From Kibdelosporangium banguiense (GTDB lineage: Bacteria; Actinomycetota; Actinomycetes; Mycobacteriales; Pseudonocardiaceae), in assembly GCF_017876405.1 (NCBI RefSeq), contig NZ_JAGINW010000001.1:6461203-6525202 (forward strand): DNA of 64,000 bases, given 5' to 3'. Below are positions 36,301 to 44,199 of this stretch, in pieces. Under the pieces are notes generated by a model. The model saw nothing but the letters and a program-made list of their open reading frames with translations, searched no databases and had not been told where the DNA came from. Position 1 is the first letter of the stretch, and each line of letters starts with the position of its first letter. Position numbers and translations under genes: made by a program.

Positions 36301-36385
36301 GGGCACGTTGACGCGGCCCACCAAGAGGCAACACTTCACCGTCAGCCGACCGGATCTCGACTGTGCCCAGGATGCCGAACCGCAC
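33359..36385 (-). CDS. AfsR/SARP family regulator with NB-ARC and TPR domains
   Basis: About 1008 residues from GTG 36385. The order is: N-terminal OmpR-like winged helix (VRFGILGTVEIRSADG, PLGGPRQRALLALLLLDAG), BTAD helices (residues 95-245), an NB-ARC ATPase (GPGGAGKTRLAIE as Walker A, HVLLIMDNCEHV as Walker B, TSREALAITGEH), then TPR-like helices to the end. SARPs activate specialised-metabolite operons by binding direct repeats. GTG was chosen because GGGAG precedes it. The GTG shares its G with the TAG of an upstream HxlR remnant, so its translation is probably coupled. A longer frame to 36496 is not needed. Confidence 0.92.
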   Translation of the reverse strand: MRFGILGTVEIRSADGEVLPLGGPRQRALLALLLLDAGRVVTVERLLDGMYGSQPPAGAMSALQSQVSRLRRGLPPDLIEFHPAGYRIALEPEAVDVHRFEHLARQGARALAETDHAQAAALLKEALDLWRGPVLADVPLTEAISARLNELRLSATEDLFDAQLALGEHAALISELRAQVEAHPLRERLRGQLMLALYAGGRQAEALAEFENARRTLEEELGADPSAELSAIHLAVLRGEPDPRSNVPAQLTSFVGRADELDRIVAMLADSRLVTVTGPGGAGKTRLAIEVAGLQARETYFVDLAAVSHGADIPQAMLSALGVRDAGLFGTLTQDTTSRVIAALADRHVLLIMDNCEHVIAHAAGFVHRLLTACPGLRVLATSREALAITGEHLCPLPSLPEPAAVRLFTDRAAAVSPGFHVHAGNAETVKQICEALDGMPLAIELAAARLRSLEIAEVAARLEDRFALLSRGARTASPRHRTLRAAVEWSWDLLDPDEQLLAARLTVFAGSATLAAAEQVCGMPATADLLSSLVDKSLVENVGGRYRMLDTIRAFCAEHLTEDMRRAHATYFYELAETADPHLRRAEQLEWLSRLDADHGNIQAALRWAVSNDTTLALQMFGAISPYWYLRGLRGQATPLATELLTRIGTQPPDDLDEEYVLCVLHAAWSEIDAPHWHDHLKHAESIMRQPRGAIRRAHSAFLWAVATGPPKGEPQRPLLDDDTWSESFATLGFAMLNMFDGEIVAAQADLAKALAGFRAVGDRWGLITTLDTLAQLADSRGDDQAFLDLLTEAMDLVGQLGSVDDTVTLLCRRADNLVRGGNFDAARADYEHAATLARRIGTSDQLAAAYSGLGEIARFDGDPANARRLQELALSTCTKGPFGLGSPQARVLIALARLVEAEGDISSAGAHYHQAIAIALEHRHLPFVARGTDGLASLALREGNAEHAALLLGAAIAIRGMPLIGDPDITRVTDQAIAVIGKDAFTAAFERGAALTREQALSLIGK

Positions 36386-36486
36386 TAACTCTCCCGCTCC
36401 AGCGCCATAATCGTGGCCTTCCACTTGCCGCCCATGATGTCGAGGGCGGCGTCCAGTCCGCAGGTGTAGTTGCGTCTCTTCAGCAT
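36385..36486 (-). pseudogene. HxlR-family regulator, N-terminal remnant (33 codons)
   Basis: ATG 36486 opens a 33-residue ORF: MLKRRNYTCGLDAALDIMGG followed by KWKATIMALERES. The YTCGLDAALD-x-x-GGKWK block is the signature start of HxlR winged-helix regulators (about 110 residues). It stops just where the DNA-binding helix should follow. Its TAG overlaps the GTG of the SARP gene by one base (TAGTG). HxlR genes commonly lie divergent from the oxidoreductase they control, and a broken oxidoreductase is present divergently here. Confidence 0.8.
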
Positions 36487-36569
36487 GACCCTTCACTTAC
36501 ATTTATGTCTGTACCCGGCAAAATTGTAGGTACTTGATCAAATGTGCGCCAAGCTCCGAAGATCGTTTC

Positions 36570-37411
36570 ATGTCGCTCACCATCATCGGCCTGGGAGCCA
36601 TGGGCAGCGCCCTGGCCACTGCCTACGTCAACGGCGGACACCACACCACCGTATGGAATCGCAGCGCCGGCAGGGCCGTCCCACCCGGTGCTGTCCAGGC
36701 TGCGACCATCGAGGAGGCCGTCGCAGCGAACACCCTGATCATCACATGCCTCACCACCTTCGACGCAACGCTGTCAGTGCTCTCCGACGCGGATCTGGCC
36801 GGCCGGACCCTGGTCACGCTGAACACCGGAACCCCGGCCGACGCCGCAAAGTGGCGTCATGGGCCGCCGCCAAAGGTGCGTCGTTCCTAGGCGGCGCGGT
36901 CAAGAACGTGCCTGAAGCCGTGGGCAAGCCGGACACATTGCTCTACTACGCAGGCTTCCGTGAAGTCTTCGACACCCACGTGGAGACATTGCGTGTAATG
37001 GGCGGCGACACCGTCCACCTTGGCACCGAACCTGATCTCGCATCGTTGTACGAACTCGCTGCCGGCGGGACCCTTTTGCCTGCGCTGCTTGGCTTCTTCC
37101 AGGGCGCCGCCCTTGTGACAGCACGCGGACTGGAGGCCCAGACCCTGGTCTCGCACACCGTGAAGTGGCTGCGGATGATCGAGTCCGTACTGCCACAGTT
37201 CGCCGCGGAGATCGACTCGGGCGACTACGGCAACCCATCGTCCGCACTGGGCCTGTTCTACGAAGGCATCGCGCACGACCACTCGATTGGGGAAGAAGGC
37301 AACATAGACGTGTCCTGGAACGAGCCCATGCACGACCTGCTGCGCCGGGCCGTCGACCAGGGGCACCGTGACCACAGTGTTTCGGCGCTGGTCGAGCTGC
37401 TACGGAAGTGA
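36570..37411 (+). pseudogene. Imine-reductase-like NAD(P)-dependent oxidoreductase, frameshifted
   Basis: The first frame, from ATG 36570, encodes the Rossmann domain (MSLTIIGLGAMGSALATAYV, then TVWNRSAGR) up to NTGTPADAAK and stops at 36890. A -1 step near 36848 continues in the frame VASWAAAKGASFLGGAVKNVPEAVGKP, running to 37411 with the helical C-terminal domain. Spliced length is about 280 residues, as expected for the 6-phosphogluconate dehydrogenase/imine reductase family. The change is consistent with loss of a single base. No classical heptanucleotide slip site is apparent. It was probably the target gene of the divergent HxlR regulator, now also truncated. Confidence 0.8.
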
Positions 37412-37448
37412 TTCGAACTTCTGTTCGAGGTGTGTGTAGTGTGGAGGT

Positions 37449-38075
37449 ATGGGTGCTGGTCTGCAGGGCTCGCTCTTCGACGCCGTGGACGAAGTCGGTC
37501 TTGGGCCGCTGTCCGGGATTCGGCGGACTGAGCTGACGCAGGGCGCTTGGGTCGACGTGCTGCCCGGATGGCTGTCCGGGGCGGACACGTTGTTCTCGCG
37601 CCTGGTGAGTGCCGTGCCTTGGTATGCCGAGCGTCGTCAGATGTACGACCGGGTCGTGGACGTGCCTCGGCTGCTGTGCTTCTACTCCGAACGGGACGTA
37701 CTGCCGGATCCTGTGCTGGAACGGGCACGGGTCGCCTTGGGGGAGCACTACGCGCAGGAGTTACGGGAACCGTTCTGCACGGCCGGATTGTGCTACTACC
37801 GGGACGGTCGCGACAGTGTCGCCTGGCACGGCGACAGTTTCGGGCGTGGAGCCACCGAGGACACCATGGTCGCCATCTTGTCCATCGGTGCCCCACGCGC
37901 ACTTCTGTTGCGCCCCAAGGGCGGCGGGGACATCGTCCGGCATTCCCTCGGACACGGCGATCTGCTCGTCATGGGTGGCTCCTGCCAACGCACGTGGGAC
38001 CATGCCGTGCCCAAGACGAACAAACCCGTTGGGCCTCGGATCAGTATTCAGTTTCGGCCTCATAATGTTCGGTGA
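37449..38075 (+). CDS. AlkB-type 2-oxoglutarate/Fe(II) dioxygenase
   Basis: 208 residues. The iron ligands are visible as WHGDSFG (H-x-D) and WDHAVPKT (distal His); the 2-oxoglutarate Arg is in GPRISIQFR. FCTAGLCYYRDGRDSVAWHGD is the core strand pair. AlkB family proteins remove alkyl groups from DNA or RNA bases by oxidation. The length and layout match stand-alone actinobacterial AlkB homologues. It appears monocistronic. Confidence 0.92.
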   Translation: MGAGLQGSLFDAVDEVGLGPLSGIRRTELTQGAWVDVLPGWLSGADTLFSRLVSAVPWYAERRQMYDRVVDVPRLLCFYSERDVLPDPVLERARVALGEHYAQELREPFCTAGLCYYRDGRDSVAWHGDSFGRGATEDTMVAILSIGAPRALLLRPKGGGDIVRHSLGHGDLLVMGGSCQRTWDHAVPKTNKPVGPRISIQFRPHNVR

Positions 38076-38152
38076 TGGCCGTTAGCCTGGCTTTTTGCTT
38101 CGGTGTATCGAGTTGGCCCTTTCAGGGGTTTCGGCGTCAGTGGTAGCCTTTG

Positions 38153-38234
38153 TTTTTGGTTAGTGTCGGTGGCTGGGCGCTGTTCGGGGTTTTGCTACAA
38201 AGCCGAGCGCCCAACCGTAGACACTGAACCAAAA
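38153..38234. repeat. Long imperfect inverted repeat
   Basis: Arms of about 30 bases (TTTTGGTT-AGTGTC...GGGCGCT...CGG and its imperfect complement) flank a 13-base loop between the convergent alkB and usp genes. It is probably a terminator for AlkB, or a degraded mobile palindrome. Confidence 0.6.
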
Positions 38235-38243
38235 CCCAAAATA

Positions 38244-38267
38244 GGAGCTGGGCAGAAACCCAGCTCC
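38244..38267 (-). terminator. Rho-independent terminator of the USP gene
   Basis: A perfect 9-bp stem (GGAGCTGGG with its complement) and a 6-base loop lie just downstream of the USP stop. In the minus direction it is followed by TATTTTGGGTTTTGG. Confidence 0.75.
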
Positions 38268-38273
38268 AAAACA

Positions 38274-39080
38274 CTACGGCCGAACAACCAGAACAGGGCA
38301 AGGCGCGAGATGCAGCGCGGTCCGGGTAACGGCGGACAACTGGCCAGGTTCGCTCCCCGGCCCCATCACCAGCAAATCACTCCGGGAGCAAGTCTCCACC
38401 GCCTCATGCGGCCTGCTGCGAACCAAGTGCAGACTCGGCGTCAGCGTGGGCACCAGTTTCGCGACCAGAGCGCGGGCCTTCTCGAGCACCTCATTCGGCT
38501 CCGCCTTCGAAGGCACTGCGCGGGGACCCGGCAGCGGCCAGGCGTGCACAATTCGCAAGCCATCCCTATACCGCGTTGCGATTTCTGCCGCGCGGCGGAT
38601 TACTGCGTCGTCGTGGGAGCCGCCGACTGCGGCGGTTACCCAGCCGTGTTCGGCGCGGACTGCGCGGGGCTCGCCTCGGACGATGACTGTGTCGCAGTGG
38701 CTGTGGGTGACCAGGGGGAGGACCAGGTGGCCGATGCTCAGGTTGTGGGGGCTGTGCCCGTGGTGACCTAGGACCAGGAGGTCTGTTTCGGTGCTTGCTG
38801 TCAGCAGGGTTTGTTCGGGGGAGTCGTCTGATGTGGTGACTGAGGCGTTCAACCAGCGGTAGACGTCGAGTCTTCGGGCGATTGCATGATCATCGCTGGT
38901 TTTGGCCGAATAAACCTTCAGGCCGGCGTTCACCAGCCAGGCGTGCCGCAGCGCCCATTCCAGCGCGGCGTCACCCCATGTCGAGCCGTCCGTGCCGATG
39001 GTGACACGGGGGCGGTGCCGTTCGGGCGGGTACTCCGCCGAGGCGGCTACCGCGGGCGTTACCGCCGTTGTAGCTGTCAT
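38274..39080 (-). CDS. Tandem universal stress protein
   Basis: 268 residues from ATG 39080 with GGGAGG upstream; a longer frame to 39167 is not needed. Two USP domains are visible: residues 25-130 (VTIGTDGSTWGDAALEWALRHA, LLVLGHHGHS) and 140-268 (WVTAAVGGSHDDAVIRRAAEIA, LLVMGPGSEPGQLSAVTRTALHLAPCPVLVV). The glycine motifs for ATP are partial in the first domain. Such proteins are often hypoxia- or DosR-induced in actinobacteria, which fits the phosphoketolase/acetate kinase and hemerythrin genes nearby. Confidence 0.9.
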   Translation of the reverse strand: MTATTAVTPAVAASAEYPPERHRPRVTIGTDGSTWGDAALEWALRHAWLVNAGLKVYSAKTSDDHAIARRLDVYRWLNASVTTSDDSPEQTLLTASTETDLLVLGHHGHSPHNLSIGHLVLPLVTHSHCDTVIVRGEPRAVRAEHGWVTAAVGGSHDDAVIRRAAEIATRYRDGLRIVHAWPLPGPRAVPSKAEPNEVLEKARALVAKLVPTLTPSLHLVRSRPHEAVETCSRSDLLVMGPGSEPGQLSAVTRTALHLAPCPVLVVRP

Positions 39081-39259
39081 CGAGCCTCCCGATGGCCGGG
39101 GTCCACGGTAGTCCTGTGCGAATCCTAGCGATAGGGCCAGATGCGTGGCTCGGCAGCACTTGACCATCCATTATGGACAGCAAGGAATTTCTTGGCCGGT
39201 CGTTTGACCGTCCTTCTCGCCGGTAACTCCTCTACGGGAGGCCGACCCGAGGAGGAGCC

Positions 39260-40207
39260 ATGGATCGGCGCCGTCCAAGTGGCGCACCTGCGCAAATCGG
39301 GATTTCGGACGTGCAGCGGCTGGAGGCCGGCACCCGGGATCTGCGTGCTCTGGACTACCAGTACGGCGGTGGGAGCTGCCACCGCGCGGTGCTGTCGAGA
39401 CTGCCCCGCGCGAGAGCGATGCTGGGCGCGACGATGCCTGTGCAGCTGACCCGGCGGCTGGACACCGCCGTCGCGGACCTGCACAACCTGGCTGGGTGGA
39501 CGTTGTTCGACCATGGTTCGGTTCCCGAGGCGCTGCGGCACTTCGGCTCCGCTTTGGACCTGGCCACCCGCGCCGGGAACAAGGCGATGACGGCGAACAT
39601 CAGGTATCGGATCGGTCGCGTCCACCTGCACTACAACTCCTCCGGCCGGGCGCTGGCCGAGTTCGAGCTCGGCCGTCAGGCCGCGCAGGCGTCGCCGAAC
39701 ACGCTCGGCACGGCGATTCTGTCCGCGAACGTGGCCTGGGCGTACGCGAAGCTGGGCCGCGCGAAGGAGGCGATCGCCGCGCTCGCGCGGATGCAGGACG
39801 AGTTCGCGGCCGCCGACCGTACCGAAGTCCCTGGCTGGGACGCGTTCTTCACCGAGGTCGACGTTGCTGGGATGATCGGGTCTGTCTACACAGACCTCGC
39901 GCGGTTCGCCGACCCGGCGTACGCGCGGCGTGCGGTGCCTGCGCTGGAGAGGGCTGTCTCCGGCTATGGCGACGGGATGCTCCGCAGCCGGGCCTTCTGC
40001 CTGATCTCCCTGGCGGTGAACCATTTGCTGCTGCAGGACGTCGACCACGCGGTGGACGTCGGCCGGGGCGCGATCCGGCTGGGACGTACCGTACGGTCGG
40101 CACGGTTGCGGGATCGGTTGCGCCCCTTGGAGAACGAGGCCCGCCGGTGGAGCGGCGCCGACGATCTGACCGAGGAGATCCGGGCCATGCTGCCCGCCGC
40201 CTCATAG
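39260..40207 (+). CDS. TPR protein resembling the C-terminal part of an XRE-type regulator
   Basis: 315 residues from ATG 39260, with a strong GAGGAGGAG site. The sequence resembles the all-helical sensor part of actinobacterial XRE-TPR regulators (QIGISDVQRLEAGTRDLRALDYQYGGG, then TPR pairs such as AVADLHNLAGWTLFDHGSVPEALRHFGSAL), but there is no N-terminal HTH. The ribosome binding site argues that this start is genuine, so it may be a natural HTH-less homologue or one remodelled after loss of the HTH. It probably binds a peptide or protein partner. Confidence 0.7.
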   Translation: MDRRRPSGAPAQIGISDVQRLEAGTRDLRALDYQYGGGSCHRAVLSRLPRARAMLGATMPVQLTRRLDTAVADLHNLAGWTLFDHGSVPEALRHFGSALDLATRAGNKAMTANIRYRIGRVHLHYNSSGRALAEFELGRQAAQASPNTLGTAILSANVAWAYAKLGRAKEAIAALARMQDEFAAADRTEVPGWDAFFTEVDVAGMIGSVYTDLARFADPAYARRAVPALERAVSGYGDGMLRSRAFCLISLAVNHLLLQDVDHAVDVGRGAIRLGRTVRSARLRDRLRPLENEARRWSGADDLTEEIRAMLPAAS

Positions 40208-40221
40208 CGGGCCGCGGCCTG

Positions 40222-40995
40222 TCACCGGGGGCGCAGGGCTGCCCAGCTCCGCTCGTCGCCCCAGGTCGACGCGGGGTCCACGTAGGACCGCAGCAGTTCG
40301 ACGAGTTCGGCGTCGCCGTGGCCGTTGAGCTCGTCGGAGGCGATCCGGCGGGCGACCCCGGCCAGGAAGTCCGCGATCTGCACCCGGGCGTCGTCCCGCG
40401 AGTCGGCGAATCGCAGGCCGGTGAGCCTGCCGCCGAGCGTTTGCTTGAGCTGTAACAGGCGTTCCTCGGTGAGCAGGTTCTGCCGGTCGTGCACAACCGC
40501 GACCGGATCGCCCTCGGCACTCCAGTGCGCCACGGCTTGCGCGATCGCTGGAATGTGCAGATCCAGCGCGATGAGGCCGGGCTGGGACCGGACCAGGTCG
40601 TTGAATGATTTCAGGAACGCAAGCCACCGCCGCGGGCCGAGCGCCTGCCAGCCCGCGCGGTAGAGCGTCCTTGCGTCCAGGCTGGGTGCGGCCAGTTCGG
40701 CGAACTTCTCGGTGACGAAAAACGTCTTCTCGACCAGGTGAACCCGGGCATTGCCGTGAATGGGGCCGTGCGGGCTCAGCAGCCAGACGAGCACGGCGCG
40801 GTGTTTCTCGCGCAGCAGGTGATTTGCTTTGTATTCCAGGGCGGGGGAGCGGATCCGGCGCCGTAACCGGTGAATGCACTCCTCAGCGGATTCGATGCTC
40901 AATCGCACGCTGGCATGGGCGAATACGTCGGTGATCGCGCCGATGAGATTGCCGCCCTCCGAACCGGACTCGTCACAGGCGATTTCGGTCGGCAC
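40222..40995 (-). CDS. DUF3800-like protein
   Basis: 257 residues. The N-terminal CDESGSEGGN and C-terminal DDARVQIADFLAGVARR match the two acidic motifs of DUF3800, a family with an RNase H-like fold and presumed metal-dependent nuclease activity. Members occur near mobile elements and defence genes, but none are adjacent here. No signal or membrane segment is present. It is convergent with the TPR gene and divergent from the sialidase-like gene. Confidence 0.75.
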   Translation of the reverse strand: MPTEIACDESGSEGGNLIGAITDVFAHASVRLSIESAEECIHRLRRRIRSPALEYKANHLLREKHRAVLVWLLSPHGPIHGNARVHLVEKTFFVTEKFAELAAPSLDARTLYRAGWQALGPRRWLAFLKSFNDLVRSQPGLIALDLHIPAIAQAVAHWSAEGDPVAVVHDRQNLLTEERLLQLKQTLGGRLTGLRFADSRDDARVQIADFLAGVARRIASDELNGHGDAELVELLRSYVDPASTWGDERSWAALRPR

Positions 40996-41070
40996 GACTC
41001 AACCCTAGATGCGGAAGCAGGGTGTGCAAGTTAGTATCCGATCGCTACCGAGAGTAATCGGAGGGGTGCG

Positions 41071-42198
41071 GTGTGGAGTGTGGCTGCGATTCTGGTGAGC
41101 GTGCTGCTGACGGCGCCGAGCGACGCCGCTCCGCAACGGCACGTCCTCTATGACGGCGGAAGCAGCTATCCACGCGTGATCCGGTTGGAAAGCGGCCGCG
41201 TGCTGGCCAGCATCACCACCAATGACGGCGCCCAGGGCCTCGGCGTGATCATGGCGAGCGAGGACGACGGCCGGACCTTCCGGCAGATCGCCAGGATTCC
41301 CGACCCGGCGGCCGCGGGCAGCAAGGGGATCTGCTGTTCCGTGCTGTTCGAACTGCCGTCCCCGGTCGGCGCGCTGCCGAAAGGCACTGTGCTGTGGGCC
41401 GGCACCGTCGGCTATCTGGCGATGCATGGCAAACAGACCAAACAGCGGCTCTGGGCCAGCAAGGACCGGGGAACCACCTGGTCGTTCCTGTCGGACATCG
41501 CCTCGTCGCCCAACCAGTACAACGCCTGGGAGCCGAGTATGTCGGTCGCCGCCGACGGCCGGCTGGTGGCGTTCTACTCCGACGAGACCGACAAGATCAA
41601 GCACGACCAGAAACTCGTCCAGGTCCGGTCGGCGGACGGTCTACAGTGGACCGACTACCGGGAGACCGTGGTCAGCGACGCCTGGAACGTGCGGCCGGGC
41701 ATGATCAACGCCATCCCGTTGCCCGGCCGGGGCTACTTCATGACCTACGAGGTCTGCAACAACGACAAAGTGCATCTGTGCAGCGCCTACTTCCGGCGTT
41801 CGGCCGACGGCTGGAACTACGGCGATCCGCGTGACCTCGGCACAGTCGTCCGGACATCCGACGGCAAGCAGGGGCGGCACACGCCGGTGCCCGCCTGGAG
41901 TCCAGGTCCGGGGCCGTCCGGAACGATTCTGTTGATCACCGAGATGCTGGTGCACAGCGGTGGAGCGCTCGCCGCGGGTAACGGTGGCACCATTCTTGCC
42001 AACGACAACGGGGGCGACGGTCCGTGGTACGAGATCCCGGCCCCGATCAAGGTGTCCGGTGTGGACAACGAGGGCTGCCGGAACTTCAGTCCCGGCCTGC
42101 TGCCCGCGCGCGACGGCCGCTCCGTGCTCGAGGTGACCACCGACTACGACGGGCCGGTCTGCAAGACGTACTACGCCACCGGGCCGCTGGTTCGCTGA
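41071..42198 (+). CDS. Secreted sialidase/BNR-repeat glycosidase-like protein
   Basis: 375 residues from GTG 41071 (CGGAGGGG upstream). A short signal peptide (VAAILVSVLLTAPSDAA) precedes a six-bladed propeller with Asp-box-like repeats SEDDGRTF and SKDRGTTWSF. Acids and Arg that could form a sialidase-type site are present (SYPRVIRL at blade 1, NAWEPSMSV in the middle), but the family is broad, so the substrate is uncertain. It is likely extracellular. A 195-base gap with small hairpins separates it from the redox operon. Confidence 0.75.
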   Translation: MWSVAAILVSVLLTAPSDAAPQRHVLYDGGSSYPRVIRLESGRVLASITTNDGAQGLGVIMASEDDGRTFRQIARIPDPAAAGSKGICCSVLFELPSPVGALPKGTVLWAGTVGYLAMHGKQTKQRLWASKDRGTTWSFLSDIASSPNQYNAWEPSMSVAADGRLVAFYSDETDKIKHDQKLVQVRSADGLQWTDYRETVVSDAWNVRPGMINAIPLPGRGYFMTYEVCNNDKVHLCSAYFRRSADGWNYGDPRDLGTVVRTSDGKQGRHTPVPAWSPGPGPSGTILLITEMLVHSGGALAAGNGGTILANDNGGDGPWYEIPAPIKVSGVDNEGCRNFSPGLLPARDGRSVLEVTTDYDGPVCKTYYATGPLVR

Positions 42199-42392
42199 CA
42201 TCCGGCCGGTGCATATCCGTTGCCCGGCCGTTGTGCGCGGATACTGTTGTCGGTGACATCCACTTTGTCGTGGACTTGCCATGATGCCCTTTTGGGCTGA
42301 AACGCCGCCGGCATGCAAGGCGGTTTGAACCCTCTGGCGCCCTGCTACGTGTGTGCTGTGACGTGGTTGACAAGCCGGGGAGGCACAGCACA

Positions 42393-42755
42393 ATGGCGCA
42401 AGGACAGCGACTGAACCCGGCCGCCCGGGACGCGGCCGTCAGGCGGATCACCCTGATCACGACCGGAGTCGTGGCACTCGGCCTGACCGGCACCGTCGGT
42501 CTCGGCGTGGCCATCGCCTCCGGGATCCCCGCGAAGCCGGACACCTCGAGCAACGCCGCCTTCGAAGGGGTCGCCGTCGAAGACCAGACGGTGCCCACGA
42601 CCCAAGCACCCGCCCCGGCAGGCACGGGTGCTGACGCCGGCGTAGCCGTCGTTCCGACTCAGAAGAGCACGCCGACGCAGAAGAAGCAGCCTGCGCCCGC
42701 GCCCAAGCCCCGCCCGACCGCCAAGGCTCCACAAACCCAGTCAGGTGGGTCGTGA
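42393..42755 (+). CDS. Small membrane-anchored Pro/Lys/Thr-rich protein of the redox operon
   Basis: 120 residues from ATG 42393, with GGGGAGG upstream. A basic cytoplasmic N-terminus is followed by one membrane helix (ITLITTGVVALGLTGTVGLGVAIA). About 70 residues of low-complexity extracytoplasmic sequence rich in Thr, Pro, Ala and Lys follow, ending QTQSGGS. It has no recognisable domain and no FMN-binding T/S-G-A-T motif. Its stop overlaps the ApbE start (GTGA). Position suggests an accessory or anchor role in the same membrane redox system. Confidence 0.75.
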   Translation: MAQGQRLNPAARDAAVRRITLITTGVVALGLTGTVGLGVAIASGIPAKPDTSSNAAFEGVAVEDQTVPTTQAPAPAGTGADAGVAVVPTQKSTPTQKKQPAPAPKPRPTAKAPQTQSGGS

Positions 42756-43651
42756 CCGCCAGTGTCCGGTTCGCAGCCATAGGCACGACAGCTCATCTGC
42801 TCGTCACTGAGCCCTCCGTGCTGCCGACGGCCGAACCGATGCTCCGCTCCTTCATCGAGGATCTGGACCTGGCGTGCAGCAGGTTCCGGGACGACTCCGC
42901 GCTGAGCCTGCTCAACCGCACCGGCAAGGCGACCGATCCGCTGCTGGCCGAAGCGGTCCGGGTGGCCCTGCAGGCGGCCGTGGACAGCGACGGACTGGTC
43001 GACCCGGCCCTTGGGACCTACCTGATCACCTTGGGCTACGACCGGACCTTCGCCCAGGTTCCGCGACGCGCACCCGCCACAGTGGACATTGATCCGCCGG
43101 TTCGCCAGGCATGGCGCAACATCCGGGTCGACGGCGACACCGTTACCGTGCCAAACGGTGTACAGATCGACCTCGGCGCCACCGCGAAGGCCTGGGCCGC
43201 CGACAAAGCCGCCCAGATGATCGCCGACGCCACCGGCGCCGGCGTGCTGGTGAACCTCGGCGGCGACCTCGCGCTCGCCGGGAAGCCGCCCGCCGACGGC
43301 TGGAGCGTCCGCGTCACCGCGGACCACACTCTCGCCGACAGCGGCCAGATCGTGTCGATCGACTCCGGCGGCATGGCGACATCGAGCGTGACCGTACGCT
43401 CGTGGCGCCGCGGCGACCGGCACCTGCATCACATCCTCGACCCGGCAACGGGTCTTCCCGCATCGCGGATCTGGCGCTACGCCACGGTTTCGGCCGCCAC
43501 ATGCGTCGCCGCGAACACAGCCTCGACCGCCGCGCTCGTGCTCGGCGACCGTGCACCGAACTGGCTCGCCGCGCGCCGGCTCCCGTCGCGCTTGGTGGCA
43601 ACGGGTGGAGCCGTTACCACTGTGGCCGATTGGCCCGAGGAGACGTCATGA
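42752..43651 (+). CDS. FAD:protein FMN transferase (ApbE-like)
   Basis: 299 residues from GTG 42752. ApbE landmarks are FRDDSALSLLNR, VQIDLGATAKAWAADKAAQM, VNLGGDLALAG and HHILDPATGLPAS. There is no lipoprotein signal; the protein looks cytoplasmic. ApbE transfers FMN from FAD to a Thr or Ser of a flavoprotein domain. None of the other products in this operon shows the expected acceptor motif, so the target must be elsewhere or unusual. Both ends overlap neighbours (GTGA before, ATGA after). Confidence 0.9.
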   Translation: MTASVRFAAIGTTAHLLVTEPSVLPTAEPMLRSFIEDLDLACSRFRDDSALSLLNRTGKATDPLLAEAVRVALQAAVDSDGLVDPALGTYLITLGYDRTFAQVPRRAPATVDIDPPVRQAWRNIRVDGDTVTVPNGVQIDLGATAKAWAADKAAQMIADATGAGVLVNLGGDLALAGKPPADGWSVRVTADHTLADSGQIVSIDSGGMATSSVTVRSWRRGDRHLHHILDPATGLPASRIWRYATVSAATCVAANTASTAALVLGDRAPNWLAARRLPSRLVATGGAVTTVADWPEETS

Positions 43652-44199
43652 CTGTCGCAGCGCCCTTCATCGGAGAAAGCACATACTGGTATCTGGCGCG
43701 AGGCAGCGGCATCATCTCGCTGTCGCTGTTCACCATCGCAGTCTCCCTCGGTCTGCTGACCGCGGGCCGGATCAGTACGTCGCGCTGGCCGCGGTTCGTC
43801 ACCGAGTCGTTGCACCGCAACATATCGCTGGCCTCCGTGGTGTTCCTGCTGGTGCACATCGTCACGATCGTGCTCGACGACTACGTCTCGATCGGCCTGC
43901 TGGAAGCGGTGGTCCCGTTCATCGGCACGTACTCACCGCTCTATCTGGGACTGGGCGCGCTCGCCTTCGACGTGATCATCATGCTCGTGGTGACCGGTGT
44001 GCTGCGCACGAAAATGTCGTTCAGAATCTGGCGCCTGATCCACTGGATGGCCTACATCGGCTGGCCGGTGGCGGTCATCCACACCATCGGGATCGGTACT
44101 GACCAGGCCTGGTCCTTGATCACAGTCGGAATCGGCGTCGCACTCGTGCTCACATGCGGCGGCTACCGCGTCGCCTCGGTGCGGAGGAGGTCGCTGTGA
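43648..44199 (+). CDS. Ferric-reductase-like haem membrane protein
   Basis: 183 residues from ATG 43648. Five to six membrane helices carry two His pairs suited to two stacked b-haems: ESLHRNISLASVVFLLVHIVT and RLIHWMAYIGWPVAVIHTI. It lacks the FAD/NADH domain found in full ferric reductases or NADPH oxidases; that role is probably taken by the NuoF-like protein encoded next. It should carry electrons across the membrane. Start and stop overlap the neighbouring genes. Confidence 0.88.
   Translation: MTVAAPFIGESTYWYLARGSGIISLSLFTIAVSLGLLTAGRISTSRWPRFVTESLHRNISLASVVFLLVHIVTIVLDDYVSIGLLEAVVPFIGTYSPLYLGLGALAFDVIIMLVVTGVLRTKMSFRIWRLIHWMAYIGWPVAVIHTIGIGTDQAWSLITVGIGVALVLTCGGYRVASVRRRSL

Noticed and set aside
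36840-36860. Programmed -1 frameshift in the oxidoreductase gene
   Set aside because: There is no X-XXY-YYZ slip site or obvious downstream stem. Mutation or read error is the simpler explanation.
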